Under the pieces are notes generated by a model that worked only from the letters and a program-made list of their open reading frames with translations, made no database searches and had not been told where the DNA came from. Positions 8,837 through 17,209 of a stretch of 64,000 nucleotides of DNA are shown piece after piece; within the stretch, counting starts at the first letter, position 1, and every line of letters starts with the position of its first letter. The position numbers and the translations under genes were made by a program. Source of the stretch: Myxococcales bacterium (GTDB lineage: Bacteria; Myxococcota_A; Polyangia; Polyangiales; Polyangiaceae); the NCBI GenBank assembly GCA_016706225.1, contig JADJKB010000005.1, positions 806,001 through 870,000 of the forward strand. The letters are read 5' to 3'.

Positions 8837-10933
8837 TCACGGGCTCTTGGCGCAGCGAAAGCCAATGCCCGGATGGCGGCGATCTGGCTCCGCTGCGAAG
8901 CGAAAGCTCGGGTGCAGCCACTCTTCCCGCGCACCGTTCCAGGCGCCGCCGCGGATGATCTTCTTCTCGCCGCTGGCGCTGCCGGTGGGGTTCTTCTGCT
9001 CCTCCGCGGTGTAGGGCGCCTCCCAATCCGAGACCCACTCCCAGACGTTTCCGACCACGTCTTTCGGGCCAAAGCGCGAGTCCCCCTTGGGAAACTTGCC
9101 GACCGGCGCGGTCGCGGCAAAACCGTCGCTGTCCTTTTCGAACAACACCAAGACACCCACGCCAGCCGCCTTGGACCACTTCTGACAGTCGAGATCGCAG
9201 GCGTTCAGATGCGCCACCGTCGGTTTGTCGTCGCCCCAGGGGTAAATGCGCCCATCGGGGCCACGCGTCGCGAACTCCCACTCGGCCTCGGTGGGCAGGC
9301 GTTTGTCGTTCTTGCGGCAGAACGTGTCGGCGTCGCGCCACGAAATGCAGTTCATCGGGTGCATCTTGCGGTCGTCCGCGTCGACGTTGCAGAGCGGCAG
9401 GAACGCCTTCTCTTCGGCGCGCGCCATGCCCGAGTACATGACCTCCGGCTTGAGCCGGCGGCAGCCCCCCGTGCTGCTGCAACCGAGGTAGGCCTCGACC
9501 GTGACCTCGGTTGCGTCCATGCAGAACGCGTCGAGCGACACGTTGTGCGCGGGCTTCTGGTTGTCGCCCGCGGCCTTGTCGTCCGAGCCCATGTAGAACT
9601 GACCGGCGGGGATCTTGAACATGGCGTCGGGGCAGGCGTTGACTTTGGGTTCGCGCAATGCGCTGGCCGAGGGTGCTGGCGAGGGCATCCCCGACGCGGT
9701 GGGGCCGCCGGCGCCAGGGTCTTCGCTCTTTTTTCCCATGGCTCGCATCCCGAAAAACGCTCCGCCACCGAGCACCAGCACACCAATGACCGCACCCACG
9801 ATGAGCCCCGCGCTCGACTTCTTCGCCGGCTGGAGGCTGGCTGGGGTCACCGTCGCAGGGTCCATGGTGATGGCATCCCCGGGCCGGCTCAGCGCCGGCT
9901 GGGTGCGCGCCGGCTGGATCGGCGTGATGGCAGCGCGCAGGGACTCGGGCATCGCCATCGTCGCGGACATGGCCTCGGCGCCCGTCACGCGAGTGCTGCC
10001 TGCTGCCGCTGCCTCGAGCGCGCCCCAGAACTCCGATGCCCGGGCGAAGCGCGCCGTGGGTTGCACCGCGAGCGCCTTTTCGAGCACGGCTTCGACGCCG
10101 TCGCTGACGTCACAGCCCAGGCGGCGCGGGGTGGGGCGGTTGTCCGGGTGCCCGGCAGAAAACGCCAGCTGGACCAGATCCCCGCCGTCCAGCGCGGGCT
10201 TGCCGATCAGCATCTCGACCACGACCAGCGCCAGCGCGAACACGTCCGTCCAGGGACCGGTTGCGCCGTAGCTGCGGCTGAACTGCTCCGGCGCGCCGTA
10301 CTGCGGAGTGAACGACGTGATGTTGGTGCCGGTCTTGGCGAGCGCGGCCTTCATCTGGGTGTTGTCGGTGATCATCTTGGCGACGCCAAAGTCCAAGATC
10401 TTGACCGTCACTGCGCCGTTGCGCGGGTCGTCACCCAGCACGAAGATGTTCGGCGGTTTCACGTCGCGGTGAGCAATGCCGTGGGCATGCGCGACGTCGA
10501 GTGCAGCAGCAACCGGACCCAGGAGGCGCAGGACCTCCTGCATCGTGAAGCGCGCGCGCCCCTGCTTCGTCTCCGACACGATCAGGTCCTCGAGCGGTCG
10601 GCCTTCGAGCCACTCGAGCACCATGTACGGCATCCAGCGCCCCTCGGGCGTGGTGTAAAATCCGACGTCGCGGGCTTGAACGATGGCCGCGGTCTGCGTC
10701 GACAGCTGATTCAACATCGAGCCTTCGTCGATGAAGGACTGCTGCATCTCCTCCCGCTGATCGACCGGCACGCTCGACAGCTCACTGAAGAACTTGATGG
10801 CGACGGGTTTCTTCCAGATGTTGTGCTGCGCTCGGTAGACGACCGCGAACCCGCCCTCGCCCACGGCGTGCTCCACCATGTATTTGTCAGCGATGAGCTC
10901 GCCGGAAATTCCCAACGGGTCGCGTGCCGCCAT
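8837..10933 (-). CDS. Ser/Thr protein kinase fused to a SUMF1/FGE-like domain
   Basis: Membrane-spanning Hanks-type kinase of 698 residues. Kinase domain residues ~17-285: glycine loop GEGGFAVVYRA, VAIKFF lysine, catalytic loop HRDVKPPN, DFGVAK and APEQ. A Pro/Thr-rich stretch is followed by one TM helix near 370-390 (LIVGAVIGVLVLGGGAFFG). The C-terminal ~260 residues are a formylglycine-generating-enzyme/SUMF1-type fold (PAGQFYMGSDD, RLPTEAEWEFATRG, NVWEWVSDWE, RGGAWNG, GFRCA). The Cys pair used by true FGE is not evident, so this is more likely a periplasmic sensor or binding domain than a sulfatase-maturing enzyme. The ATG immediately follows the DUF2063 stop (TAG-ATG) with a GGAGG site inside that gene, so the two are translationally coupled. 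Confidence 0.88.
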   Translation of the reverse strand: MAARDPLGISGELIADKYMVEHAVGEGGFAVVYRAQHNIWKKPVAIKFFSELSSVPVDQREEMQQSFIDEGSMLNQLSTQTAAIVQARDVGFYTTPEGRWMPYMVLEWLEGRPLEDLIVSETKQGRARFTMQEVLRLLGPVAAALDVAHAHGIAHRDVKPPNIFVLGDDPRNGAVTVKILDFGVAKMITDNTQMKAALAKTGTNITSFTPQYGAPEQFSRSYGATGPWTDVFALALVVVEMLIGKPALDGGDLVQLAFSAGHPDNRPTPRRLGCDVSDGVEAVLEKALAVQPTARFARASEFWGALEAAAAGSTRVTGAEAMSATMAMPESLRAAITPIQPARTQPALSRPGDAITMDPATVTPASLQPAKKSSAGLIVGAVIGVLVLGGGAFFGMRAMGKKSEDPGAGGPTASGMPSPAPSASALREPKVNACPDAMFKIPAGQFYMGSDDKAAGDNQKPAHNVSLDAFCMDATEVTVEAYLGCSSTGGCRRLKPEVMYSGMARAEEKAFLPLCNVDADDRKMHPMNCISWRDADTFCRKNDKRLPTEAEWEFATRGPDGRIYPWGDDKPTVAHLNACDLDCQKWSKAAGVGVLVLFEKDSDGFAATAPVGKFPKGDSRFGPKDVVGNVWEWVSDWEAPYTAEEQKNPTGSASGEKKIIRGGAWNGAREEWLHPSFRFAAEPDRRHPGIGFRCAKSP

Positions 10934-11746
10934 CTACTCTTCCTCCATCTGTCGCGAGCCGAGCAGCGCGCCGCGCTCGGCCAAGTCTGCCAGAAGTGTC
11001 GCCGTTCCCTCGACTACCTTCTGATCGAGCTCGATTGTTCGTGTCTCGCAGGCCGTTTGAAGGGCATTGCCGAGAGGCTGGCCGGCGAGCAGGCGCTCGA
11101 GGATGTCGGCGGCAAGCGGGCTCTGTTCGAGGTAGCGCACCTCGTGCTCGGGACTCCGATAGACCAACAGCGCGGTCGGCTCGTGAGCCGGCGGCGTGCG
11201 GTCGTCCAGGTCGTCGTTCAGGCGATGGACCGCGTACTCGTAGCGCATGAGCCTCACGGCTTCGATGAAGCGCAAGGGCAACTCGAGAGACAGCTCACCC
11301 GGCTCGTGCGCGAGCGGACGCGCGAGCTCCGACGCAACGTCGATCTGAACCGACTCGTGGCGCGCTAGATCCATGCTCCAGGCCGGTACGCGCGGATCCG
11401 CGGGCCACAGCGGTTGGCAGAAGGCGAGCAGCTCCGGGGTCACATCTCGCAGGTAGTGTGAGCGTGGGGCAACCTCCGCCAGGTAGCGGTCGAAGTACTC
11501 GTCGAACACCGCTCCCAGACGCGCCATCGTCCGAGGGATGGCGCACTCGAGCGCTTCGCGCAGGGTGCCGCGGACGAGCGTTCGGTAGACGAGCAAGCGC
11601 TCCAGCCCCTGCTCCTTGATCGCGCGGGCGTCGTCCTCGCCGACTCCGTTCGTCCGGAGCCAGTTGCCGATCGCCGCCTCGTCGTCCGGCGCGAACCCTG
11701 GGCCGAACACCAGATCGGCCATGGCGAGCTCAAGCGCTTCGGGCAA
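10934..11746 (-). CDS. DUF2063 / BufC-HvfC-type partner of the MNIO enzyme
   Basis: 270-residue protein with the N-terminal helical domain typical of DUF2063 (ERLLVYRTLVRGTLREALECAIPRT and FDEYFDRYLAEVAPRSHYLRDV). In bufferin and HvfA operons this family accompanies the MNIO enzyme and helps it engage the precursor peptide. The start is a TTG at 11746, supported by a strong AAAGGAGG six bases upstream and a 17-bp overlap with the end of the MNIO gene. An ATG at 11722 lacks such a site. The stop abuts the kinase ATG. Role as the precursor-recognition partner is inferred from family and position. Confidence 0.85.
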   Translation of the reverse strand: MPEALELAMADLVFGPGFAPDDEAAIGNWLRTNGVGEDDARAIKEQGLERLLVYRTLVRGTLREALECAIPRTMARLGAVFDEYFDRYLAEVAPRSHYLRDVTPELLAFCQPLWPADPRVPAWSMDLARHESVQIDVASELARPLAHEPGELSLELPLRFIEAVRLMRYEYAVHRLNDDLDDRTPPAHEPTALLVYRSPEHEVRYLEQSPLAADILERLLAGQPLGNALQTACETRTIELDQKVVEGTATLLADLAERGALLGSRQMEEE

Positions 11747-12596
11747 CGGGGGCCTCCTTTGCGCGAGTTGCCCGGGCGTAGACCTCGGCCAAACGCTCGA
11801 CCTCGGCCAGGAGCTCCGACAGCTCGGGCACGTGGTTGTCGCGTTCGAGCAGCACGGGCACCGGGCCGGTGCGCTCGAGGGTCCATTCGAGCAGCTCGAT
11901 CACGGGATCGATGACGGGCGCGCCGTGGGTGTCGAGGATCAAGCCGGACGTTGTACGAGTGTGACCGGCGATGTGGATCTCTCGTACCCGCTCGAGGGGC
12001 AGGGAAGTGATGAAGACCCGCGGATCGAAGCCGTGATTTTGGGCGTTCACCCAGACGTTGTTCACGTCGAGCAACAGCCCCGCATCGGCCCGCTCCAGCA
12101 CCTCCGAGATGAAGTCGGCCTCGGCAACTTGCCGGTGTCCGGGGTGGGCGTACCAGCTGATGTTCTCCACCAGCATGGGGATGCCCAGATGATCTCGAGT
12201 CCGCTGCACGCGTTCGGCCGCGCGCACCGCGTTCGCCCGGGTCTGCGCGAGTGGCACCAGCTCGTGCAGGATGCGGGACCCGACGCTGGCCAGGCACAGA
12301 TGATCGCTGTGCCAGGGGGTTCCGATGGACTCGGTCTCGGCGCGAAGCTCCGTCAGATATTCCGCGGCCGGCGCCTCGCTCGCGCCCAGCGAGAGCGTCA
12401 ACCCGTGCGTCACCACCGGGTAACGCTCCGCGATGCGTCGGAGCGCCGCCGGGTAATAACCCCCGCGGCGCATGTAGTTCTCCGGGCTGACCTCGAAGAA
12501 CGCGACGTTCAGGGGCGGACCGTCGAGGACCTCTTCGAGGAACTCCCAGCGCAAGCCGAGGCCAACGCCGAGCGGCTTGCGCCCTCTGTTCGGCAT
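11730..12596 (-). CDS. MNIO-family (DUF692) multinuclear iron peptide-modifying oxidase
   Basis: 288-residue TIM-barrel protein of the DUF692/MNIO family (MbnB, BufB, HvfB). These enzymes use two or three irons to oxidise Cys residues in ribosomal peptides, giving oxazolone/thioamide or thiooxazole groups. Conserved metal-ligand stretches are present in order: VSPENYM, THGLTLSLG, WHSDHLC, ENISWYAHPGH, LLLDVNNVWVNAQNHG, EIHIAGH, DTHG and LLERDNHVPE. The ATG lies 20 bp after the stop of the CGAGTCG precursor gene and has a GAGAGGGG site; the 3' end overlaps the DUF2063 gene. Family call is secure; the exact modification on this precursor is not known. Confidence 0.92.
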   Translation of the reverse strand: MPNRGRKPLGVGLGLRWEFLEEVLDGPPLNVAFFEVSPENYMRRGGYYPAALRRIAERYPVVTHGLTLSLGASEAPAAEYLTELRAETESIGTPWHSDHLCLASVGSRILHELVPLAQTRANAVRAAERVQRTRDHLGIPMLVENISWYAHPGHRQVAEADFISEVLERADAGLLLDVNNVWVNAQNHGFDPRVFITSLPLERVREIHIAGHTRTTSGLILDTHGAPVIDPVIELLEWTLERTGPVPVLLERDNHVPELSELLAEVERLAEVYARATRAKEAPVARSA

Positions 12597-12616
12597 CTCA
12601 CGCCCCTCTCGGTCGG

Positions 12617-12982
12617 TCAGCCGCAGGTTCCGGCGCCGCAGCCCGCTTTGGCGCCCGCCGCCTTCTTTTTTGCGGTCGGCTTCTTCTTCGGCTTGGTGGC
12701 GGGAGCGGCAGCGGGCGCGGCTACTGCAGTTGCACCCGGTGCGGCCGCGGCGGTGCCCTCTCCAGCCTTGTCGGTGTTGGCGCCCTCGGCTGCCGGCTCC
12801 TCCGCTGCAGGGTCGGTGCTCTTTTCCTCGCTGGCTGCGCCTTCCGGCGCGGACTCCGTCGCGGCCGGTACTTCCTTCGACTCGACCGGGGATTCGGCCG
12901 GAGGGGTCGAGCCGCCGCAGGCGACGGCGCCGAGCGCAGCGAGGGTGGCGGCGATGTGGGTGAGCGAGAGCTTTCGAGACAT
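12617..12982 (-). CDS. Candidate lipoprotein RiPP precursor with C-terminal CGAGTCG core
   Basis: Small secreted protein of 121 residues, first gene of the MNIO operon. Residues 1-21 form a signal peptide followed by Cys22 (LGAVAC), a permissive lipobox, so the product is probably lipid-anchored. Residues ~25-100 are low-complexity Ala/Pro/Glu, turning Lys-rich (KPKKKPTAKKKAAG). The protein ends AGCGAGTCG, with Cys115 and Cys120 the only Cys besides the lipobox. The CGxGxCG-type ending resembles HvfA/bufferin cores, where MNIO enzymes modify Cys to make copper- or other metal-binding groups. The ATG has an AGGAG site. Precursor identity is inferred from the motif plus the adjacent MNIO and DUF2063 genes. 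Confidence 0.82.
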   Translation of the reverse strand: MSRKLSLTHIAATLAALGAVACGGSTPPAESPVESKEVPAATESAPEGAASEEKSTDPAAEEPAAEGANTDKAGEGTAAAAPGATAVAAPAAAPATKPKKKPTAKKKAAGAKAGCGAGTCG

Positions 12983-13117
12983 TTCCTGTTTTCTCCTTCA
13001 GCGCGGCAAAAGATAGCGGCTTTTTCCGGGCGGCGCCGGTTTTGTCCGCTCGAGCGGCTGGATTTGCTTACGCCGGCCCGGGCCGATCGGTTTCGTACTG
13101 GCCAATTCGCCGGGGAT

Positions 13118-13957
13118 TCACGGGCTTTTGACTGTGCCCGTTGCGAACAGGCTCACCTTGGCCTCGCTCCCGACCTGCTGGCCAAGGAGCTTCATGGCTT
13201 GGGCTTGAAACACGCCCGACGAGTCTCGTGGCTTGATCTGGTGTGCAGCCAACGACACGACCACCGGGCGGCGTGTGGTGAGGGTCAGGCGCTCGGGAAC
13301 CGTGTCTGCAGAAGCACGCTCGGCGTAGTGGAAGCTCACGCGGATCGGCACCTCGACGTCCACGCGCACCTGATGCAACACGAGCTGTCCGCGTGCGACG
13401 AGCGTGACGCTGCGGCGCTCGCTTTTCTTGGGTTCGCCGGCGTCGTCCTCCGGCAGGTCCGCGGGCTCCTCCGGCTCGGGCTCGACGCGTTCGCGTTTAC
13501 CGGTGTGGGCACTCGCACTGCTCGCGTCGCGGAGCGCGGTGAGGGTGAAGATTGCCCAGCGCAGACGCTCGCGTTCCGCCTCGGGGCGGCTCGCGCCGAC
13601 GTCCATCCAGTTTTGCGCTTCTTGCGACTGCTCGGCGTCTCGGCCGGCGTCGCCGTCGCCGCGGATCTCGATGCTCGCGACGTCGATGGCGAGCGTGCCG
13701 CGGCTCTCGGTGAGATCGGTGAGGTTCACGTCCAGCTCACCGCGGCAGACGCGAAACACACCGCGAGGGCTGCCTTCTTTTGCTCGCAGCGTGAGCTTTG
13801 CCTCGCAGCGTTCGCTCCAGACGTACTTGGCGGACAGCGCCGCGCTCGCTTCCGGAGGGTTCGCGAGCCAGGGCTCCGTGCGCTCCGGCGGCGGTGGCTC
13901 CTTCTTGGAGCAAGCGACACTGAACAGCGCCGCCGCGAACAATGCGAAGCGCCTCAT
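13118..13957 (-). CDS. YceI-like lipoprotein
   Basis: Lipoprotein of 279 residues. The signal peptide MRRFALFAAALFSVAC ends in a lipobox Cys. The body has beta-rich segments reminiscent of YceI/lipocalin-like proteins (LAIDVASIEIRGD, VARGQLVLHQVRVDVEVPIRV, VVVSLAAHQIKPRDSSG), interrupted near residues 140-175 by an acidic Glu/Pro insert. YceI members bind polyisoprenoid or amphiphilic molecules; ligand unknown here. The start overlaps the stop of the upstream outer-membrane protein gene by 4 bp, so both are probably made together in the envelope. The family match is tentative. Confidence 0.6.
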   Translation of the reverse strand: MRRFALFAAALFSVACSKKEPPPPERTEPWLANPPEASAALSAKYVWSERCEAKLTLRAKEGSPRGVFRVCRGELDVNLTDLTESRGTLAIDVASIEIRGDGDAGRDAEQSQEAQNWMDVGASRPEAERERLRWAIFTLTALRDASSASAHTGKRERVEPEPEEPADLPEDDAGEPKKSERRSVTLVARGQLVLHQVRVDVEVPIRVSFHYAERASADTVPERLTLTTRRPVVVSLAAHQIKPRDSSGVFQAQAMKLLGQQVGSEAKVSLFATGTVKSP

Positions 13958-15447
13958 CGCCAGAGCCCCACGCTGGCGCCCCAGCTGAAATAATGGCGCG
14001 CACCGTCGAGCGCCGCCGACAGCCGCCACTCGGTGCCGTCTTCCAGGAGTCCGAACAACGTCCACGGGAACAACTTCTGGTCGAAGCCGAGGGTTCCATG
14101 CAAGCGCGCTTTCGCTCCGCGGGACTCGAAGCGCGTCGGCTCGCCATACGTGCCGGCCCGGACCTTGAGCCAAGCCGGGACCAGTTCGGTCTCGACGCCG
14201 AGGCGTGGCGTGTAGGTCGCCTTGCGGCCGGAGCGCTGGACTCGACGCTCGATGAACGACTCCACACCCACACTCTGCCGGACCGGTCCGGTGATCAGCA
14301 GTGAGGTCGAGATGAGCACGTACGAGCGACTCATCTGGCGCACTCGCCGCAGGAGCTCCAGCCGAACCTCTCGCAGGGCGCGCTCGCGATGGACCTCGTC
14401 GAGGGCATCGTCGGCGGCGATCTCGGCATCGAACGCCGCCTCACGCGCGGCCGTGGCGCGGGCGTCGAGCCCCGCTTCGCCGAGCGAGCGTCGTTTTCGC
14501 CGGCGCGCCTCGAGCTTTCTCCAGGCCAGGTACCGATCGAGTCGAGCGAGCGCCTCGTCCGGCTCGACGAAGCGCGGATTGAGGGGCCGCGGTCCGAGCT
14601 GGACCGCGAGGCCAAAATCGATGTCCCACGGCAACGTGACCTCGTTCGGTAGGTAGAGATCCGTGCCGTTGCGGCTGATGACCCGGTCTCCCGCTGCGTT
14701 CTGCTCGACATCGGTGGTCAGCGCGTTCGTGACGACCGGCGAGCGCGCCGCGAAACCAATGCGGTACGGCGCGCCATTGGGTCGGACCAACGTCCCGACC
14801 TCGAGGGCGGCGCCTTCGATGTGAAACAGCTGTTTGGGCTCGTCGGCCTCCGGGTTACGGTTCTCGAGCAAGAGGCCCGTCCCTCGGCTGCCGACGCCGA
14901 CCAGCAGCTGGCCGTCGAACCACGAGCGCGCGACCTGCAGGCGGATGCCGCCGAAACGAGCGTTCAGGCCCAGGGTCTGGCCCTGCGGCGCAACGTCGAA
15001 GGTCGTGTAGTGCAGCGAAGCGCCGACACCCCAGCGACCCAGCTGCAAGTTGGCCGCGAGGTCGAGGAACAATGCGTCTTGCTGGGTGCTCGACAGGTTC
15101 GTGCGCTCACCGCTGTTGAACAGATCGTTGCCGCGCACGGCGGCAGGAAAGGTGAGCCCGAACCCCAGATCGTAGTCGGTGTGATCACGCGAGTGCACGG
15201 CGCGCAGCGCGGGGGCGACCGGGTTCACCGCGTTGCCGTCGACCCCCTCGGCGATTGCCACGTAGGCCCCCGCCAAGCCGAGCACGCGGGTGCCACCGAG
15301 GACCACACCCTGCGTCAGATCGATGCGGTAGTCGCTGGTCGTGATCGTCGAGCCCTCGGGGCCGAGCGGGCCTGCAGCAATTGCGGAGCCCGCACCGAGG
15401 AGCAGGGTCAAGAGCGCGCAGGGAGCGGCGAATCGGCGAGCGAACAC
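13954..15447 (-). CDS. Outer-membrane beta-barrel protein, FadL/OmpP1-like
   Basis: Predicted outer-membrane protein of about 497 residues. The signal peptide (LLTLLLGAGSAIAAG) is followed by PorV/FadL-like sequence: LGGTRVLGLAGAYVAIAEGVDGNAVNP near residues 50-75, then alternating amphipathic strands (WGVGASLHYTTF, YRIGFAARSPVV, LPWDIDFGLAVQLG). Unusually, residues ~320-400 form a highly charged helical insert (WRKLEARRRKRRSLGEAG, VHRERALREVRLELLRR) before the last strands. No ATG precedes the signal peptide at a sensible distance, so the GTG at 15447 is chosen; the true start could be slightly upstream. Overlaps the YceI-like gene by 4 bp and is divergent from a kinase gene. Confidence 0.65.
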   Translation of the reverse strand: MFARRFAAPCALLTLLLGAGSAIAAGPLGPEGSTITTSDYRIDLTQGVVLGGTRVLGLAGAYVAIAEGVDGNAVNPVAPALRAVHSRDHTDYDLGFGLTFPAAVRGNDLFNSGERTNLSSTQQDALFLDLAANLQLGRWGVGASLHYTTFDVAPQGQTLGLNARFGGIRLQVARSWFDGQLLVGVGSRGTGLLLENRNPEADEPKQLFHIEGAALEVGTLVRPNGAPYRIGFAARSPVVTNALTTDVEQNAAGDRVISRNGTDLYLPNEVTLPWDIDFGLAVQLGPRPLNPRFVEPDEALARLDRYLAWRKLEARRRKRRSLGEAGLDARATAAREAAFDAEIAADDALDEVHRERALREVRLELLRRVRQMSRSYVLISTSLLITGPVRQSVGVESFIERRVQRSGRKATYTPRLGVETELVPAWLKVRAGTYGEPTRFESRGAKARLHGTLGFDQKLFPWTLFGLLEDGTEWRLSAALDGARHYFSWGASVGLWR

Positions 15448-15550
15448 GCCCCGCAGGATAACCCAACGCCTTCTCTTGGGGTCGCTGGCTTCCGCGGAGC
15501 CGCGCTGGGCGCTGCGCCCCAGCCCCGGGCGTGTAATAACCGACGACGCG

Positions 15551-17200
15551 ATGCAGCTCGAGGGCGCCGTCATCGGTGGGGACTTCCGCCTCGAACGGGA
15601 GCTGGCCAAGGGTGGCATGGGAGGGGTGTGGCTGGCCGAGCAGCTGAGCACCGGGCAGAAGCGCGCGCTCAAGCTCATGCACCCGACTCTGATCGCGGAG
15701 CCGCGCATGCGCGAGCGCTTCGAGCAAGAGGCGCGCATCGGGGGGCAAATTCCCAGCGCTTACGTGGTCGAGGTGATCGCAGCGGGTGTCGATGCGAACT
15801 TCGGGATCCCGTGGCTGGCGATGGAGCTCTTGCACGGAGAAGACCTGGCTCAGCTCTCCGCGCGGCGCGGGCCGCTCCCATTCTCGGAGCTCCTCGTGCT
15901 CTACCGGCAGCTCTGCCACGCGCTTGGCGCGGCGCATGCTGCGAGGATCGTGCATCGGGACATCAAGCCCGAGAACGTGTTCCTGGCGGAGGTCCACAGC
16001 GCCGAGGCAACGCAGCAAGTGAAGGTCCTGGATTTCGGCATCGCAAAGCTGGCCGCGGACGCCCGAGACAGCGCGACGGGACGCCTTGGCACTCCACTTT
16101 GGATGGCGCCAGAACAGAGTGATCCGCGCGCGCACATCACACCGGCGACGGATGTGTGGGCGCTGGGGTTGGTGGCGTTTCGGTTGCTGGTCGGGCGTTA
16201 CTACTGGCACACCGCCAACGATCCGTCCGCGGCGCTGAGCGCGCTGCTCATGGAGACCCTGACTCAGCCCATCGTGCCCGCCTCCGAGCGCGCGCACGAA
16301 TACGGCCTCCAGGGTGTGCTGCCGCCCGGGTTCGATGCCTGGTTCGCCCACACCGTGGCCCGTGATCCGGCACAGCGATATCCGGATGCCCACGCCGCGT
16401 TCGCCGCGCTGGAGCTGCTGGCTGGGAGCACGCTTGCGTCGGCGGTCGCGCCGACCTCCCCGAGCTTCAGCGCATCGGTTTCGGCGGTATCGTTTGCGCC
16501 CGCGCCGAGCGCGCCGGCCCCGAGCGCCGCCGCGCCGAGTGGAGCTTTGGCCAGCCCACCGCGCACCTCGAAGGCGCCGCTCTTCATCGCCCTCGGTGGA
16601 GGACTGCTGCTCTTGGGTGGGTTTCTGATCGTGGGCCTCGGCGCCGGAGCCTGGCTGTACAGCTCGGAGTCCGGCTCCGACCGCACCTCGGCCCGGGCTG
16701 GCACGCCGCCGCTCATCACGACGGATACGACTGCTGCGCCAGTCGCCGCGCCTCAGCCATCGCCCGGCGAGCCAACTCAGAAGTCTGCCGCCAACCGACC
16801 GCGTGGGGTTGCGGTCGCACCCGGCGCGTTGCCGGCCACCACGAATGAAAAGCGGGCGGAGCCTACTCCAGCTCCCTCCGCTCCGGAGCCTGCGGCCGAG
16901 ACGCCGGCCGCGGGCAAGCTCGCGCCAATCGATGTCGCGGCCGTGAAGAAGAAGGTCGACGCCGCCGCGGCCTCTGCGTCGGTCGCGTGCGCGGGGTCCA
17001 AGGCGGCCGACGCGGGGGCCGAGACCTACACGGGCTCTTGCGGGTTTCGCCCGGACGGCACGGCCTCGCGGGGAATGTCCGGTGGCGGCGGCGCGCAGAA
17101 GTGTGTTCGCGACAAGATGTTCTCACTGGCCATCGGCAAGTACGCGCACCCCGAAGAGTGGCACGTCGAAGTGTTCCCGTGGACCGTCACGGTCAAGTGA
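15551..17200 (+). CDS. Membrane-anchored Ser/Thr protein kinase
   Basis: Hanks-type kinase of 549 residues. Kinase domain at ~10-280: AKGGMGGVWLAEQ glycine loop, ALKLMH lysine, catalytic HRDIKPEN, DFGIAK and MAPEQ. An Ala/Pro/Ser linker precedes a TM helix near 350-375 (ALGGGLLLLGGFLIVGLGAGAW). The outer part ends in a small domain with Cys residues (ASVACAGSK, GSCGFRPDG, QKCVRDKMF), possibly sensory. The ATG at 15551 matches the usual short N-terminus. Its stop is 9 bp from the convergent histidine kinase stop. The signal and targets are unknown. Confidence 0.88.
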   Translation: MQLEGAVIGGDFRLERELAKGGMGGVWLAEQLSTGQKRALKLMHPTLIAEPRMRERFEQEARIGGQIPSAYVVEVIAAGVDANFGIPWLAMELLHGEDLAQLSARRGPLPFSELLVLYRQLCHALGAAHAARIVHRDIKPENVFLAEVHSAEATQQVKVLDFGIAKLAADARDSATGRLGTPLWMAPEQSDPRAHITPATDVWALGLVAFRLLVGRYYWHTANDPSAALSALLMETLTQPIVPASERAHEYGLQGVLPPGFDAWFAHTVARDPAQRYPDAHAAFAALELLAGSTLASAVAPTSPSFSASVSAVSFAPAPSAPAPSAAAPSGALASPPRTSKAPLFIALGGGLLLLGGFLIVGLGAGAWLYSSESGSDRTSARAGTPPLITTDTTAAPVAAPQPSPGEPTQKSAANRPRGVAVAPGALPATTNEKRAEPTPAPSAPEPAAETPAAGKLAPIDVAAVKKKVDAAAASASVACAGSKAADAGAETYTGSCGFRPDGTASRGMSGGGGAQKCVRDKMFSLAIGKYAHPEEWHVEVFPWTVTVK

Positions 17201-17209
17201 GCGTGTGTT

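Noticed and set aside
8837..9600. SUMF1-like domain as a working formylglycine-generating enzyme
   Set aside because: The Cys pair needed for FGE activity is not evident near the C-terminus and no sulfatase gene is nearby.
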